A DNA stretch of 27,376 bases from an uncultured Olsenella sp. (GCA_947253595.1 CAMXZR010000012.1:1-27376); one strand, 5' to 3'. Numbered from the stretch's first letter, positions 1 through 7,654 are shown. Notes: a model not told the origin generated them from the sequence alone. Made by a program: numbers and translations.

Positions 1-1
1 G

Positions 2-763
2 GGTAGGGTGGGTCTCTACTATGTCGAACGCGGGAAGTCCATCAGGCCAACCATTGTCACGTATGATCGAACGGGAACCGCCCTTGCCCTCGCGAGCCAC
101 GATGAATTCGACTGGGATCATATTCTCAACGGGATAGAGATGGTCTTTCTTTCGGGGATCATTCCCGCCATCTCCAATGAGATGAGAATCGCCTGCAGGG
201 AATGCCTCATGGCATGCAAGGGACGTGGGATAAAAGTCGCATTTGATATAAATTATCGTGCAAGCATGTGGAGCCCCTCAGATGCCAAAGTAATGCTGAG
301 AGAGCTCTTGCCTCTAGTCGACGTGCTCACGGCAAGCGAGGATGACATCCTTCTACTTGAGGAGAAGCCGCAGGTAAATCGTGATTCTGTATTCAACGTA
401 TGTCAGAACGCCATGAGTGGACTCCAGCGAAGATTTTGCATAGAAAATGTCGCCTTTATCGTGCGCGACACAGACCGCTATGACATAGCGAGCTTCCGTG
501 GCGCCATCATCAATTATGAAATGACCTACTTTTCCAAGGAAGAGAGCGTTTCCGTCTCCGATCTCTCCTGCTGCGGAAGCATGTTCTCTGCGGGAATCGT
601 ACATGCCGTCGCATCAAAGTGGGATGCGCAGTATGCAATCGACTACGCCACCATAGCAAGCGCCTACAAGGCCACGATACGAGGCGATTACTCCCTTGCC
701 ACCGAATCTGACCTGCAGTCTCTGCTTGACTCTTCGACATTCAAACCACGTACGATTCAGTAG
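2..763 (+). CDS. PfkB-family sugar kinase (2-keto-3-deoxygluconate kinase-like), 5' end outside window, probably altered active site
   Basis: The frame is open from the left edge, so the N-terminus is missing. What remains looks like the C-terminal two thirds of a ribokinase/PfkB-family protein, closest in pattern to 2-keto-3-deoxygluconate kinase: a start region GLYYVERG and the block FDINYRASMW, which corresponds to the FDxNYRxxLW block of KdgK proteins. Active members phosphorylate a sugar acid in the cytoplasm and carry a C-terminal DTxGAGD-type motif whose last Asp is the catalytic base. Here that stretch, around bases 557-580, reads SDLSCCGSMFSAG, so Gly-Ala-Gly-Asp has become Cys-Cys-Gly-Ser and the catalytic Asp is absent. 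The gene is visibly less GC-rich than its neighbours (one 60-base line near 241 is about 43% GC), which hints at transfer or relaxed selection. The family call is fairly secure. Activity and substrate are not; it may be a dead or repurposed kinase. Confidence 0.75.
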   Translation, partial: GRVGLYYVERGKSIRPTIVTYDRTGTALALASHDEFDWDHILNGIEMVFLSGIIPAISNEMRIACRECLMACKGRGIKVAFDINYRASMWSPSDAKVMLRELLPLVDVLTASEDDILLLEEKPQVNRDSVFNVCQNAMSGLQRRFCIENVAFIVRDTDRYDIASFRGAIINYEMTYFSKEESVSVSDLSCCGSMFSAGIVHAVASKWDAQYAIDYATIASAYKATIRGDYSLATESDLQSLLDSSTFKPRTIQ

Positions 764-790
764 ATTCGGCAGTAGTGGGACAGCTTGCCC

Positions 791-3088
791 CTAGTGCTTC
801 TTCGGCCTGTACCTGCGCCTCGTGGCGTGTGCGCTTCCCTTGCGGTCAGTGGCCTTGAGCCGGGCGATCACGTCCTCGGCGCTTGCGCCCTCGAGCCTGG
901 CCCGCAATGCTACCACCTGGTCGCGAAGCAGGGCGGCACGCTCGAAGTCCATGTCCGCCGAGGCCTGGATCATCTCGTCCTCGAGCGCGCCCAGCACGCG
1001 AGCGAGCTCGTCCTTCGGCAGGCCCGACAGCTCCTCCGCCACGGCGTCCGCCGTCGCCTCGCGGTCGCCGGGCAATTCCGCTGCGCCCCCGACGACACCC
1101 GCCGCCGTGAAGAACTCGCCATCCACGCGCGACTTGTCTCCCAGGGTACGCGATGCCTCGTCTATGAAGCCCTTCACGTCGGTGATGGACTTGCTGATGG
1201 TCCGTGGGGTGATGCCATGCTCCGCATTGAAGGCCTGCTGGATGCCGCGGCGGCGGGCCGTCTCGTCCATGGCGACGCGCATGGAGTCGGTGACGGAGTC
1301 CGCATACATGATGACCTTGCCCTGGGCGTTGCGTGCGGCGCGGCCCATGGTCTGGATGAGGGAGCGGCGGTTGCGCAGGAAGCCCTCCTTGTCGGCATCC
1401 AGGATCGCCACGAGCGAGACCTCGGGGATGTCCAGTCCCTCCCGCAGGAGGTTGATGCCTACCAGGACGTCGATCCTGCCCAGACGCAGGTCGCGGATAA
1501 TCTCTATGCGGTCGAGGGTCGCTGTGTCGGAGTGCATGTAGTTGACCTTGACCCCCGCATCCAGCAGGTGGTCGGTGAGGTCCTCCGCCATGCGCTTGGT
1601 CAGCGTGGTAACCAGCACGCGCTCCCTGCGGGCGGTGCGCTCGCGTATCTCGTCCAGGAGGTCGTCGATCTGGCCGCGAACGGGCCTGAGCTCCACCTCG
1701 GGGTCCAAGAGGCCCGTGGGCCTGATGACCTGCTCCACCTCCTGCTGGCTCACGCCCTCCTCGTAGTCGCCCGGCGTCGCCGAGACGTAGATGAACTGCG
1801 GGACGCGCCGCTCGAACTCGTCGAAGCGCAGGGGTCGGTTGTCCAGCGCCGATGGCAGGCGGAAGCCGTGGTCGACCAGGGTGACCTTGCGCGCGCGGTC
1901 GCCCTCGTACATTCCGCGAATCTGCGGAACCGTGACATGTGACTCATCGATGATGCAAAGCATGTCGCGGGGGAAGTAGTCGATGAGCGTGTAGGGCGGC
2001 TCGCCCGCAGAGCGACCGTCCATGTGGCGGGAGTAGTTCTCGATGCCCGAGCAGTAACCCATGGTCTCGAGCATCTCGAGGTCGTACGCCGTCCTCTGCG
2101 AGAGGCGCTGGGCCTCCAGCAGCATGTCGTTGGCCTTGAGCTCGGCCACGCGGTCCTCGAGCTCCTCGCTGATGGTCGTAAGGGCATGCGCCACCTTGGG
2201 ACGCTCGGTGACGTAGTGCGACGCAGGCCAGATGGGTATGGCGTCGAACTCGCGCACGACCTCACCCGTGACGTTGTCGATCTCGGCGATGAGCTCGACC
2301 TCGTCGCCGAAGAAGCTCACGCGCAGGGGATTCTCTGCATAGGGCGGGTACACGTCCACCGTGTCGCCACGCACGCGGAAGCTGCCCCGGGCAAGGTCGT
2401 AGTCATTGCGATCGTACTGGATGTCGATGAGTTCGCGTATGAGGTCATCTCGCTCGAGGGGCTGGGACTTGTCCACGTTGGGCGCGAGACCCGCATAGTC
2501 CTGCGGGCTGCCGATTCCGTAGATGCAGCTCACGGAGGCGACCACGATTACGTCGCGACGGCTGAGCAGGCTTGATGTGGCCTGGTGTCGGAGCTTCTCG
2601 ACCTCCTCGTTGATTGAGGCGTCCTTCTCGATGTAGGTGTCCGACTGCGGAACGTAGGCCTCGGGCTGGTAGTAGTCGTAGTAGCTCACGAAGTATACGA
2701 CGGCGTTGTTGGGGAAGAGCTCCTTCATCTCGCTCGCCACCTGGGCGGCGAGGGTCTTGTTGGGCTCCATGATCAACGTGGGCTTCTGCACCGCCTCGAT
2801 GGTCTTCGCCATCGAGAAGGTCTTGCCCGAGCCAGTGACCCCCAGGAGGGTCTGGTAGCGCAGGCCGTGCTCAATGCCCTCGCTGAGCTTCCTGATCGCC
2901 TGGGGCTGGTCGCCCGCAGGCTCGAAGGGCGAGACGACCTCAAGTCGCTCGTCACCGTGCTCCATGCCGAAGCGCCTAAGCTCCGCGCCAAAGCGCTCCT
3001 TGGCCTCAGCCGTACCCGCAAGGGGCTCGTAGCTTATGGTCTCTCCCTCGTCAGAGACGAAGGTGCGCGGGTTCTGTTCCTGCGGCAT
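791..3088 (-). CDS. uvrB: UvrABC excinuclease subunit B
   Basis: UvrB is the damage-verifying helicase-like subunit of nucleotide excision repair; it is loaded by UvrA and then recruits UvrC. The 765-residue product shows the Walker A motif GVTGSGKT (83-90), the beta-hairpin that clamps DNA (YYDYYQPEAYVPQSDTYIEKD region, about 136-156), the Walker B-like DESH box (381-384), helicase motif VI QTMGRAARN (579-587) and a C-terminal UVR domain (about 700-740) that contacts UvrC. The family core normally begins near LxVVSPFEPAGDQPQAI; here that lies at about residue 50, so the protein has an N-terminal extension of roughly 45 residues, and it is longer than the E. coli protein (673). The start is an ATG preceded by a purine-rich GGGAGGGA ribosome binding site. 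It is the last gene of a minus-strand run coaE, transglycosylase, uvrB, but it has its own promoter-like region with a LexA-like box. Confidence 0.97.
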   Translation of the reverse strand: MPQEQNPRTFVSDEGETISYEPLAGTAEAKERFGAELRRFGMEHGDERLEVVSPFEPAGDQPQAIRKLSEGIEHGLRYQTLLGVTGSGKTFSMAKTIEAVQKPTLIMEPNKTLAAQVASEMKELFPNNAVVYFVSYYDYYQPEAYVPQSDTYIEKDASINEEVEKLRHQATSSLLSRRDVIVVASVSCIYGIGSPQDYAGLAPNVDKSQPLERDDLIRELIDIQYDRNDYDLARGSFRVRGDTVDVYPPYAENPLRVSFFGDEVELIAEIDNVTGEVVREFDAIPIWPASHYVTERPKVAHALTTISEELEDRVAELKANDMLLEAQRLSQRTAYDLEMLETMGYCSGIENYSRHMDGRSAGEPPYTLIDYFPRDMLCIIDESHVTVPQIRGMYEGDRARKVTLVDHGFRLPSALDNRPLRFDEFERRVPQFIYVSATPGDYEEGVSQQEVEQVIRPTGLLDPEVELRPVRGQIDDLLDEIRERTARRERVLVTTLTKRMAEDLTDHLLDAGVKVNYMHSDTATLDRIEIIRDLRLGRIDVLVGINLLREGLDIPEVSLVAILDADKEGFLRNRRSLIQTMGRAARNAQGKVIMYADSVTDSMRVAMDETARRRGIQQAFNAEHGITPRTISKSITDVKGFIDEASRTLGDKSRVDGEFFTAAGVVGGAAELPGDREATADAVAEELSGLPKDELARVLGALEDEMIQASADMDFERAALLRDQVVALRARLEGASAEDVIARLKATDRKGSAHATRRRYRPKKH

Positions 3089-3135
3089 GGCCGTCCCTCC
3101 CCCCGGCGGGCGCGTCGCCCACCGTCAGCTCATCA

Positions 3136-3147
3136 GAACAAGTGTAC
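3136..3147 (-). promoter_or_regulatory. LexA-like SOS box overlapping a uvrB -10 element
   Basis: On the minus strand the sequence reads GTACACTTGTTC, which differs at one base from the Gram-positive LexA consensus GAAC-N4-GTTC. The same bases contain TACACT (3141-3146), a 4/6 match to a -10 hexamer, about 46 bases upstream of the uvrB start after allowing for the transcription start. No good -35 is seen. uvrB is a common SOS gene, so an operator over the -10 element is plausible, but a single imperfect site is weak evidence. Between this site and the transglycosylase gene (3148-3253) I see only a 7-bp hairpin (3203-3221). Confidence 0.4.
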
Positions 3148-3253
3148 CCATTCCGGCCGACGCTCCTCATGCCGGGATGGGGCCCGTCCGCAGGACTGGG
3201 GGCGTAGGCACTCCGCCTGCGTCCAGAGGTCCGACCGCAAGCAGGCCCACGCG

Positions 3254-3862
3254 TCAGGTGAGCGAGAGCGTCGAATCGCTCACGCCCTCGGGATACAGCT
3301 CTTTATAGTGCTCATAGGCCTCGTTCACGCGCACCAGGTAGGCCGATGTCTCGGCATACTCGATCTTGGAGGATATCTCTCCCCCGCCGCCGAGCCAGCC
3401 CTGGACGTTGCCCACGCCGGCGTTGTAGGCGGCGATGACCTCGTCGCGGGTGCCCAAGGTCCGCTGCAGGTAGGCAAGGTAGGCCGTACCGTACTCGATG
3501 TTGGTGGCCGGGTCGGTGAGGTTGCCGGTCCCGAAGCTGGAGGAATCCACGAGGCCCAGGCGCGCCATCTCCTGCGCCGTGGCAGGCAGGAGCTGCATGA
3601 GCCCCACGGCCCCCGCAGACGAGCTGGCGTCGGCATCCCAGCCCGACTCGCACTTGATCACGGCGCAGACCAGGTAGGGGTCGACCCCATGGCGCTCCGC
3701 TGAGTCCCTGATCTGGCTCGCGTGACTCACGGGAAAGAGCAGCTGCCTCACTATCTGCCGAGGCGCGAGGTCCGCAGCGAAGGTGAGCGCGCAGACCACG
3801 AGCATGGCAAGGAGGGGGATGGTCCTGAACCACCTAAAGAAGCCCGCGTGACGCATCCGCAC
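3254..3862 (-). CDS. Membrane-anchored lytic murein transglycosylase (SLT domain)
   Basis: This 202-residue protein has one hydrophobic N-terminal segment (about residues 13-31, IPLLAMLVVCALTFAADL) that can act as a signal anchor, followed by a compact goose-lysozyme-type SLT domain. Signature elements are the catalytic Glu in IKCESGW (Glu72), the block AGAVGLMQLLPATA (about 83-96) and IAAYNAGVGNV. Such enzymes cleave the MurNAc-GlcNAc bond of peptidoglycan without hydrolysis, forming 1,6-anhydroMurNAc, outside the membrane. The start is a GTG with GGAGG seven bases upstream; an in-frame ATG two codons later is too far from that site. It overlaps the 3' end of coaE by 29 bases, so the two are probably translationally coupled. 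Confidence 0.9.
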   Translation of the reverse strand: MRMRHAGFFRWFRTIPLLAMLVVCALTFAADLAPRQIVRQLLFPVSHASQIRDSAERHGVDPYLVCAVIKCESGWDADASSSAGAVGLMQLLPATAQEMARLGLVDSSSFGTGNLTDPATNIEYGTAYLAYLQRTLGTRDEVIAAYNAGVGNVQGWLGGGGEISSKIEYAETSAYLVRVNEAYEHYKELYPEGVSDSTLSLT

Positions 3863-4493
3863 CCCCCTTCCTCCGAGCAGGGGCCCATGCGCGCTCGGCG
3901 CGCTCAGACCACCAGGCGGCCACCTTTTCCGCGAGCGCCGCCTCGTCTCCGTCGTTCGCGAGCTCCGCGTCGCAGTGGGAGGCGAGGTACTCGTCCGTGG
4001 GCTGCAGCGCCATGCGCGCGAGGGCGTCCTCGCGTCCCATGCCCCGGGACACCGCCCGCTCGAGCCTCACCTGCTCGGGACAGCTCACCGCCAGGACCTC
4101 GTCCGCAAGTCCGAGCAGGTCCCGGACGCGATCGAGCAACGGCACCTCCACCACCACGCAGGAGGGAGGGACCTCCCGTTTGCGCGCTGCGTCCAGGAGC
4201 TCCCGCAGGCGCCTCCTGATGTGCGGCAGCTCCAGGGACTCGAGAAGGGCCGCGCGCTCGGGCGTGGCAAAGGCGCGCCGGGCCAGGAGCCGCCGGTCGA
4301 GCACGCCTGTCACGGGGTCGACCAGGTCGGCACCGAAGGCGGCCGTCACCTCGGCGAGACAGGGCTCGCCAGGGACGAGGACGTCACGCGAGAGCTGGTC
4401 GAGGTCGATCCTGAGGGCACCGTGCGCCACGAGAAGACCTGCCACGGCCGACTTGCCCGAGGCCATGCCTCCCGCCAGAAACACGACGTACAC
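3834..4493 (-). CDS. coaE: Dephospho-CoA kinase
   Basis: CoaE carries out the last step of coenzyme A synthesis, ATP-dependent phosphorylation of the 3'-hydroxyl of dephospho-CoA. The 219-residue product starts with the P-loop GGMASGKS (8-15), followed by the family's early acidic pair in RIDLDQLSRDV (Asp30/Asp32), the LPHIRRRL segment and VVEVPLL (usual PLL block), then the lid region SRGMGREDALARM. The length is close to the usual 200-220 residues plus a short basic C-terminal tail. The start is GTG with GGGAGGG just upstream. It heads the coaE-transglycosylase-uvrB run; no clear promoter is visible in 4494-4602. Confidence 0.95.
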   Translation of the reverse strand: MYVVFLAGGMASGKSAVAGLLVAHGALRIDLDQLSRDVLVPGEPCLAEVTAAFGADLVDPVTGVLDRRLLARRAFATPERAALLESLELPHIRRRLRELLDAARKREVPPSCVVVEVPLLDRVRDLLGLADEVLAVSCPEQVRLERAVSRGMGREDALARMALQPTDEYLASHCDAELANDGDEAALAEKVAAWWSERAERAWAPARRKGGADASRGLL

Positions 4494-4602
4494 CGTCCCT
4501 CCCTTCGTCCGTCCGCTAGGTCACTCATCATCGCATGACAGCGGGATGTGATCCGCGCTTCCATCAAATCGCTGGCTGCTGCCGACCTCCCACACGCAAG
4601 GC

Positions 4603-4632
4603 AGGCGCGGTCGGACGAATCCGGCCGCGCCT
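4603..4632 (-). terminator. Strong GC hairpin downstream of the zinc-ribbon membrane protein
   Basis: AGGCGCGG-T-CGGA, loop CGAA, TCCG-G-CCGCGCCT forms a 13-bp stem with one G-T wobble and a tetraloop. It lies about 31 bases past the stop codon of the minus-strand gene at 4664-5074. There is no U-tract on either side, so it is either a terminator of the kind without a T-run or an RNA-stabilising 3' hairpin. Confidence 0.45.
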
Positions 4633-4663
4633 GAAGGTGGCTGGGTTGCCAGATGCCAAACGG

Positions 4664-5074
4664 CTAGGAACGCAGCTCGAACTTCTCGCCGCAACGGGGG
4701 CAGGTGACCCTGACGAGCCCCTTGCCGCGCGGAACGCGAACCACCTGGTTGCAGCGGGAGCAGCGGGCGTGCTTGTACTCGCGGCTCTCCTTCAGCGCGG
4801 CGGAGGGGTTGCGCAGCCACAGGCGAGCGGGACCGATTCTCTCCATCACGGCCTCGTTCTCCTTGCGGCGCGAGACGGCATCGGTGGAGAGTATCCTGAA
4901 GACGGCATAGGCAACCAGCAGCACGACGACCACGGTGAGCCAGGCCTGGTGGGCGAAGATGTTGATGACAGCAAGGACGAGGGCGAGAATCCCGGCACAG
5001 ACCGCGAGCTCGTCGGCCCCGTTGCGGCCGCGCATGAACTCTGCGGCCCTCCTGTTAAGATCGGCGTTTGCCAT
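4664..5074 (-). CDS. Small two-helix membrane protein with a C-terminal zinc ribbon
   Basis: I do not recognise a named family. The 136-residue protein has a basic N-terminus with MRGRNG, two hydrophobic segments (about 21-42 and 45-62), a basic linker (SRRKENEAVMERIGPARLWLRNP) and a C-terminal CSRC ... CPRC pair (about 108-131) that fits a zinc ribbon. The likely topology is a helical hairpin with both ends in the cytoplasm, which would place the metal site on the inner face of the membrane where it could bind RNA, DNA or protein. The ATG start has a GGGGT-type ribosome site. It lies between rpsA and coaE on the same strand but is separated from rpsA by a strong terminator, so it is probably transcribed separately. 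A function cannot be given. Confidence 0.8.
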   Translation of the reverse strand: MANADLNRRAAEFMRGRNGADELAVCAGILALVLAVINIFAHQAWLTVVVVLLVAYAVFRILSTDAVSRRKENEAVMERIGPARLWLRNPSAALKESREYKHARCSRCNQVVRVPRGKGLVRVTCPRCGEKFELRS

Positions 5075-5293
5075 CGCGTACCCCTTCTCGCTGTGTGAAC
5101 CCCCTGCCGACGCGCGCAGCGGGTGCTTCTCTCCCCTTCAGGATGCCCGTTCGCGGGCGCGATATTCTCGCGGCACCCAGAACGCGCATTACAACCCCAT
5201 AGGATAGCGCAGCTGACCCCCGTGAGACCTCGGGCCGGAGGGACCGCACCTTCCCACGGGCCACCAGGGCCCGCCTCCCCGGCCCCTCTCACC

Positions 5294-5326
5294 AAAAAGG
5301 TGGGGCCGCCCGAAGGCGACCCCACC
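5294..5326 (-). terminator. Rho-independent terminator of rpsA
   Basis: On the minus strand GGTGGGGTCGCC, loop TTCG, GGCGGCCCCACC is followed directly by TTTTT (AAAAA at 5294-5298 on the plus strand). It begins about 30 bases after the rpsA stop codon. The hairpin, tetraloop and T-run are all typical. The rest of the 5075-5356 gap holds no gene that I can support. Confidence 0.9.
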
Positions 5327-5356
5327 TGCCATTGAAAAGTCTGGCGAAGACTCGGG

Positions 5357-6532
5357 CTACTCCTCGACGGAAGCCTCCTCCGCATCGTCCTCCTCAGGCT
5401 TGTCGAGGGGCTTGACCTCGACCTCGACGCCCAGAGTCTCGGCAGCGGACTTCATGGACAGCGAGATGCGGCGACGGTCAAGGTCGATCTCCATGACCTT
5501 GACCTGCACGGTGTCGCCCACGGCGCAGACCTGTGCGGGAGCGTCGACGTGCTGCTTGGCCATCTCGGAGATGTGCACCAGGCCCTCCACGCCATCACCA
5601 AGGTCAACGAAGGAGCCGAAGGTGACGAGCTTGGTGACGGTGCCCTCGACGATGGCGCCCACGGGGTACTTCTTGACGAGGGTGCGCCAGGGGTCCTCGG
5701 TGGTCTGCTTGAGACCAAGGGAGATGCGCTCGCGGTTGAGGTCCACGTCCAGCACCTGAACCTCGACCTCCTGGCCGACCTTGACGACCTCGGAGGGATG
5801 GTTCACGTGGTTCCAGGAGAGCTCGGAGATGTGGATCAGGCCATCGATGCCGCCCAGGTCCACGAAGGCGCCGAAGTCCACGATGGAGGAGACGGCACCC
5901 TTGAGGCGCATGCCGGGCTGGAGCTTGGAGAGGATCTCCGAGCGCTCGGCCTTGCGGGCCTCCTCGAGCACGATGCGACGGGAGAGGACGACGTTGTTGC
6001 GGTTGCGGTCCATCTCGATGACGCGGGCCTCGATGCGGGTGCCCATGTAGGCGCCAAGGTCCTTGACACGACGGAGGTCAACGAGGGAAGCGGGCAGGAA
6101 GCCGCGCAGGCCGATGTCGAGGATGAGACCACCCTTGACGACCTCGATGACCTCGCCTTCGACGTTCTCGCCGGCGTTGAACTTCTCCTCGATGCGGTTC
6201 CAGGCGCGCTCGTACTCGGCACGCTTCTTGGAGAGGATCAGGCGACCCTCCTTGTCCTCCTTCTGAAGGACAAGGGCCTCGATACCGTCGCCCAGGGCGA
6301 CGACGTCCTCGGGGTTGATGTCCTTGCGGATGGAGAGCTCGCGAGAGGGAATGACGCCCTCGGACTTGAAGCCGATGTCCAGCAGAACCTCATCGTGCTC
6401 GATCTTGACGACGGTGCCCGTCACAAGATCGCCCTCATCGAAGTCGGTGATGGTACCGTCGATGAGGCTGTTCATCTCCTCGTCTGAGACGTCATCCAGG
6501 GAGAAGATGGACGAGTTCTGAATCTCACTCAA
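5357..6532 (-). CDS. rpsA: 30S ribosomal protein S1
   Basis: S1 binds mRNA on the small ribosomal subunit and helps it unfold and dock. This 391-residue form has four S1 (OB-fold) repeats: about 34-103 (GDLVTGTVVKIEHDEVLLDIG), 121-186 (GENVEGEVIEVVKGGLILDIG), 207-276 (GMRLKGAVSSIVDFGAFVDLG) and 292-361 (GAIVEGTVTKLVTFGSFVDLG), then an acidic tail (EEDDAEEASVEE). E. coli S1 has six repeats; four is usual in actinobacteria and similar groups. The start must be TTG at 6532, because the next in-frame Met (MNSLIDG) would cut into the conserved N-terminus. The site AAAGGGG lies about eight bases upstream and is paired in a hairpin (separate entry), which suggests translational control. It is transcribed from its own promoter and closed by a strong terminator. 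Confidence 0.97.
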   Translation of the reverse strand: MSEIQNSSIFSLDDVSDEEMNSLIDGTITDFDEGDLVTGTVVKIEHDEVLLDIGFKSEGVIPSRELSIRKDINPEDVVALGDGIEALVLQKEDKEGRLILSKKRAEYERAWNRIEEKFNAGENVEGEVIEVVKGGLILDIGLRGFLPASLVDLRRVKDLGAYMGTRIEARVIEMDRNRNNVVLSRRIVLEEARKAERSEILSKLQPGMRLKGAVSSIVDFGAFVDLGGIDGLIHISELSWNHVNHPSEVVKVGQEVEVQVLDVDLNRERISLGLKQTTEDPWRTLVKKYPVGAIVEGTVTKLVTFGSFVDLGDGVEGLVHISEMAKQHVDAPAQVCAVGDTVQVKVMEIDLDRRRISLSMKSAAETLGVEVEVKPLDKPEEDDAEEASVEE

Positions 6533-6539
6533 AGGTGGA

Positions 6540-6557
6540 CCCCTTTCGAAAACGGGG
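6540..6557 (-). promoter_or_regulatory. Hairpin sequestering the rpsA ribosome binding site
   Basis: On the minus strand CCCC-G-TTT TCG AAA-GGGG folds into a 7-bp stem with one bulged G. The 3' arm AAAGGGG is the only purine-rich ribosome site in front of the TTG start at 6532. In E. coli, S1 represses translation of its own mRNA through leader structure, so an analogous control is a reasonable inference here; the sequence shows only the hairpin. Confidence 0.5.
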
Positions 6558-6674
6558 CCCCGATCTACATGACCGCTGCCTAGGGCGCTCTGCTGGTGCG
6601 TCGCGCAATCGGGAACTTACATGCTCTCGGGGGCCGACAGATACAGTTGTGCAGCACCTTGCCACACGTTGGAC

Positions 6675-6704
6675 AGAATACCTTGACAAGATGGGTTATT
6701 TCAA
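6675..6704 (-). promoter_or_regulatory. Probable rpsA promoter
   Basis: On the minus strand TTGAAA (6699-6704), an 18-base spacer and TATTCT (6675-6680) give 5/6 and 4/6 matches to sigma-70-type hexamers. The predicted leader is about 135 bases. A plus-strand TTGACA (6683-6688) lies inside the same stretch and could serve the HAD gene, but no good -10 follows it at 17 bases. Confidence 0.5.
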
Positions 6705-6817
6705 GCTACAGGAGCTTAAATCTGTATGTATTTCCACGAGTCGTGGCCGACACCGAGAGGCCCTGGGTCCCGGGGCGGGTAAGCTAGGGCAAGGCAAAGC
6801 GGAAGGAAGCTGCCCCC

Positions 6818-7564
6818 ATGATCAAGGCCGTCCTCTTCGACCTGGACAACACCCTGCTCGACATCAACCTCAGCGCCTTCATCGCCCGTTACCTCTGGGC
6901 GGAGGCGCGTGTGCTCGCACGGATCGGGCGCACGCCCCTGCCCCTGGCGTATGCCTGGCTCTCGCGCTGCTACCTCGCCGTTGATTCTGCCGCACGAAGG
7001 GACGACCTCACGGGACGCGAGCTCTTCGACCGAACCTACCAGGACCTCTCCGGCATGCCGCTGGACGAGCCGACGGTCAGGGAGGCCATCGACTGCCTCG
7101 AGGGAGAATGGCTCGACCACCTGCGCGGTGGCATCACGCAGGCACGGCCCCGTCCCGGCGCGCGGCGTTGCGTGCGCCGCGCCCAGGAGCTGGGGCTCAC
7201 CGTCGCACTTGCCACCAACCCGGTCTTCTCACCCGCCGTGGATGCGGCGCGCCTGAGGTGGGCGGGACTCGGGGACATCGACTTCGCACTCGTCTCGACC
7301 CTCGACAACTCCCGCCGCAGCAAGCCGAGCGCCCGGTACTACCAGGAGTTCATCGCTAGGCTGGGCCTCGTTCCCGAGGAGTGCCTCATGGTGGGCAACG
7401 ACGCCGGACGAGACATCCCCCGCCCCGACATCGGCCTGCGCACGGCGTACGTGGGGCACGGGTGGCCCAGGGCGGCGGTATGGCGCGGGAGCATCGCCCA
7501 GCTGGCCGACGGCCTGGGAGAGCTTGTCGCCCGCCTCGACGCCGAGGACGCGGCTCGCGCCTGA
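6818..7564 (+). CDS. HAD-superfamily hydrolase
   Basis: The 248-residue product carries all four haloacid dehalogenase motifs: FDLDNTLLD with nucleophile Asp8 and acid/base Asp10, the motif II Thr in ALATNP (Thr133), Lys169 in SKPSARYY, and GNDAGRDI with Asp195/Asp199 for magnesium. A helical cap lies between motifs I and II (about 18-105). Members mostly dephosphorylate small cytoplasmic metabolites; nothing here identifies the substrate. The ATG start has GGAAGG about 11 bases upstream. It stands alone on the plus strand, divergent from rpsA, and its stop codon runs into the left arm of the 14-bp inverted repeat that follows. Confidence 0.9.
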   Translation: MIKAVLFDLDNTLLDINLSAFIARYLWAEARVLARIGRTPLPLAYAWLSRCYLAVDSAARRDDLTGRELFDRTYQDLSGMPLDEPTVREAIDCLEGEWLDHLRGGITQARPRPGARRCVRRAQELGLTVALATNPVFSPAVDAARLRWAGLGDIDFALVSTLDNSRRSKPSARYYQEFIARLGLVPEECLMVGNDAGRDIPRPDIGLRTAYVGHGWPRAAVWRGSIAQLADGLGELVARLDAEDAARA

Positions 7565-7654
7565 AAAACTGCGCACGGGATTCACTGCGGCTTGCTCCCA
7601 TCTGGCCTTTTGCCGTTCGTCTCCACAATTCGGAGCTAGCGTGCGCAGTTTTTT
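7564..7654. repeat. 91-bp element with perfect 14-bp inverted repeats and T-runs on both sides
   Basis: AAAAACTGCGCACG (7564-7577) and CGTGCGCAGTTTTTT (7640-7654) are perfect inverted repeats that enclose 62 bases. The outer ends are A5 and T6, so transcripts from either direction would meet a stem followed by a U-run. It may work as a bidirectional terminator with an unusually large loop, as a small transposon-like (MITE) insertion, or as a structured leader for the cysteine desulfidase gene that starts 72 bases further on. The left arm begins at the last base of the HAD gene's stop codon. Confidence 0.6.

Noticed and set aside
785..1942. 385-codon open frame on the plus strand
   Set aside because: Antisense to the conserved helicase core of uvrB.
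5549..6487. 312-codon open frame on the plus strand
   Set aside because: Antisense to rpsA; its Asp/Leu/Val/Gly repeats mirror the S1 repeats.
6683..6711. Plus-strand TTGACA promoter for the HAD gene
   Set aside because: No acceptable -10 at 16-18 bp; the stretch fits the opposite-strand rpsA promoter better.
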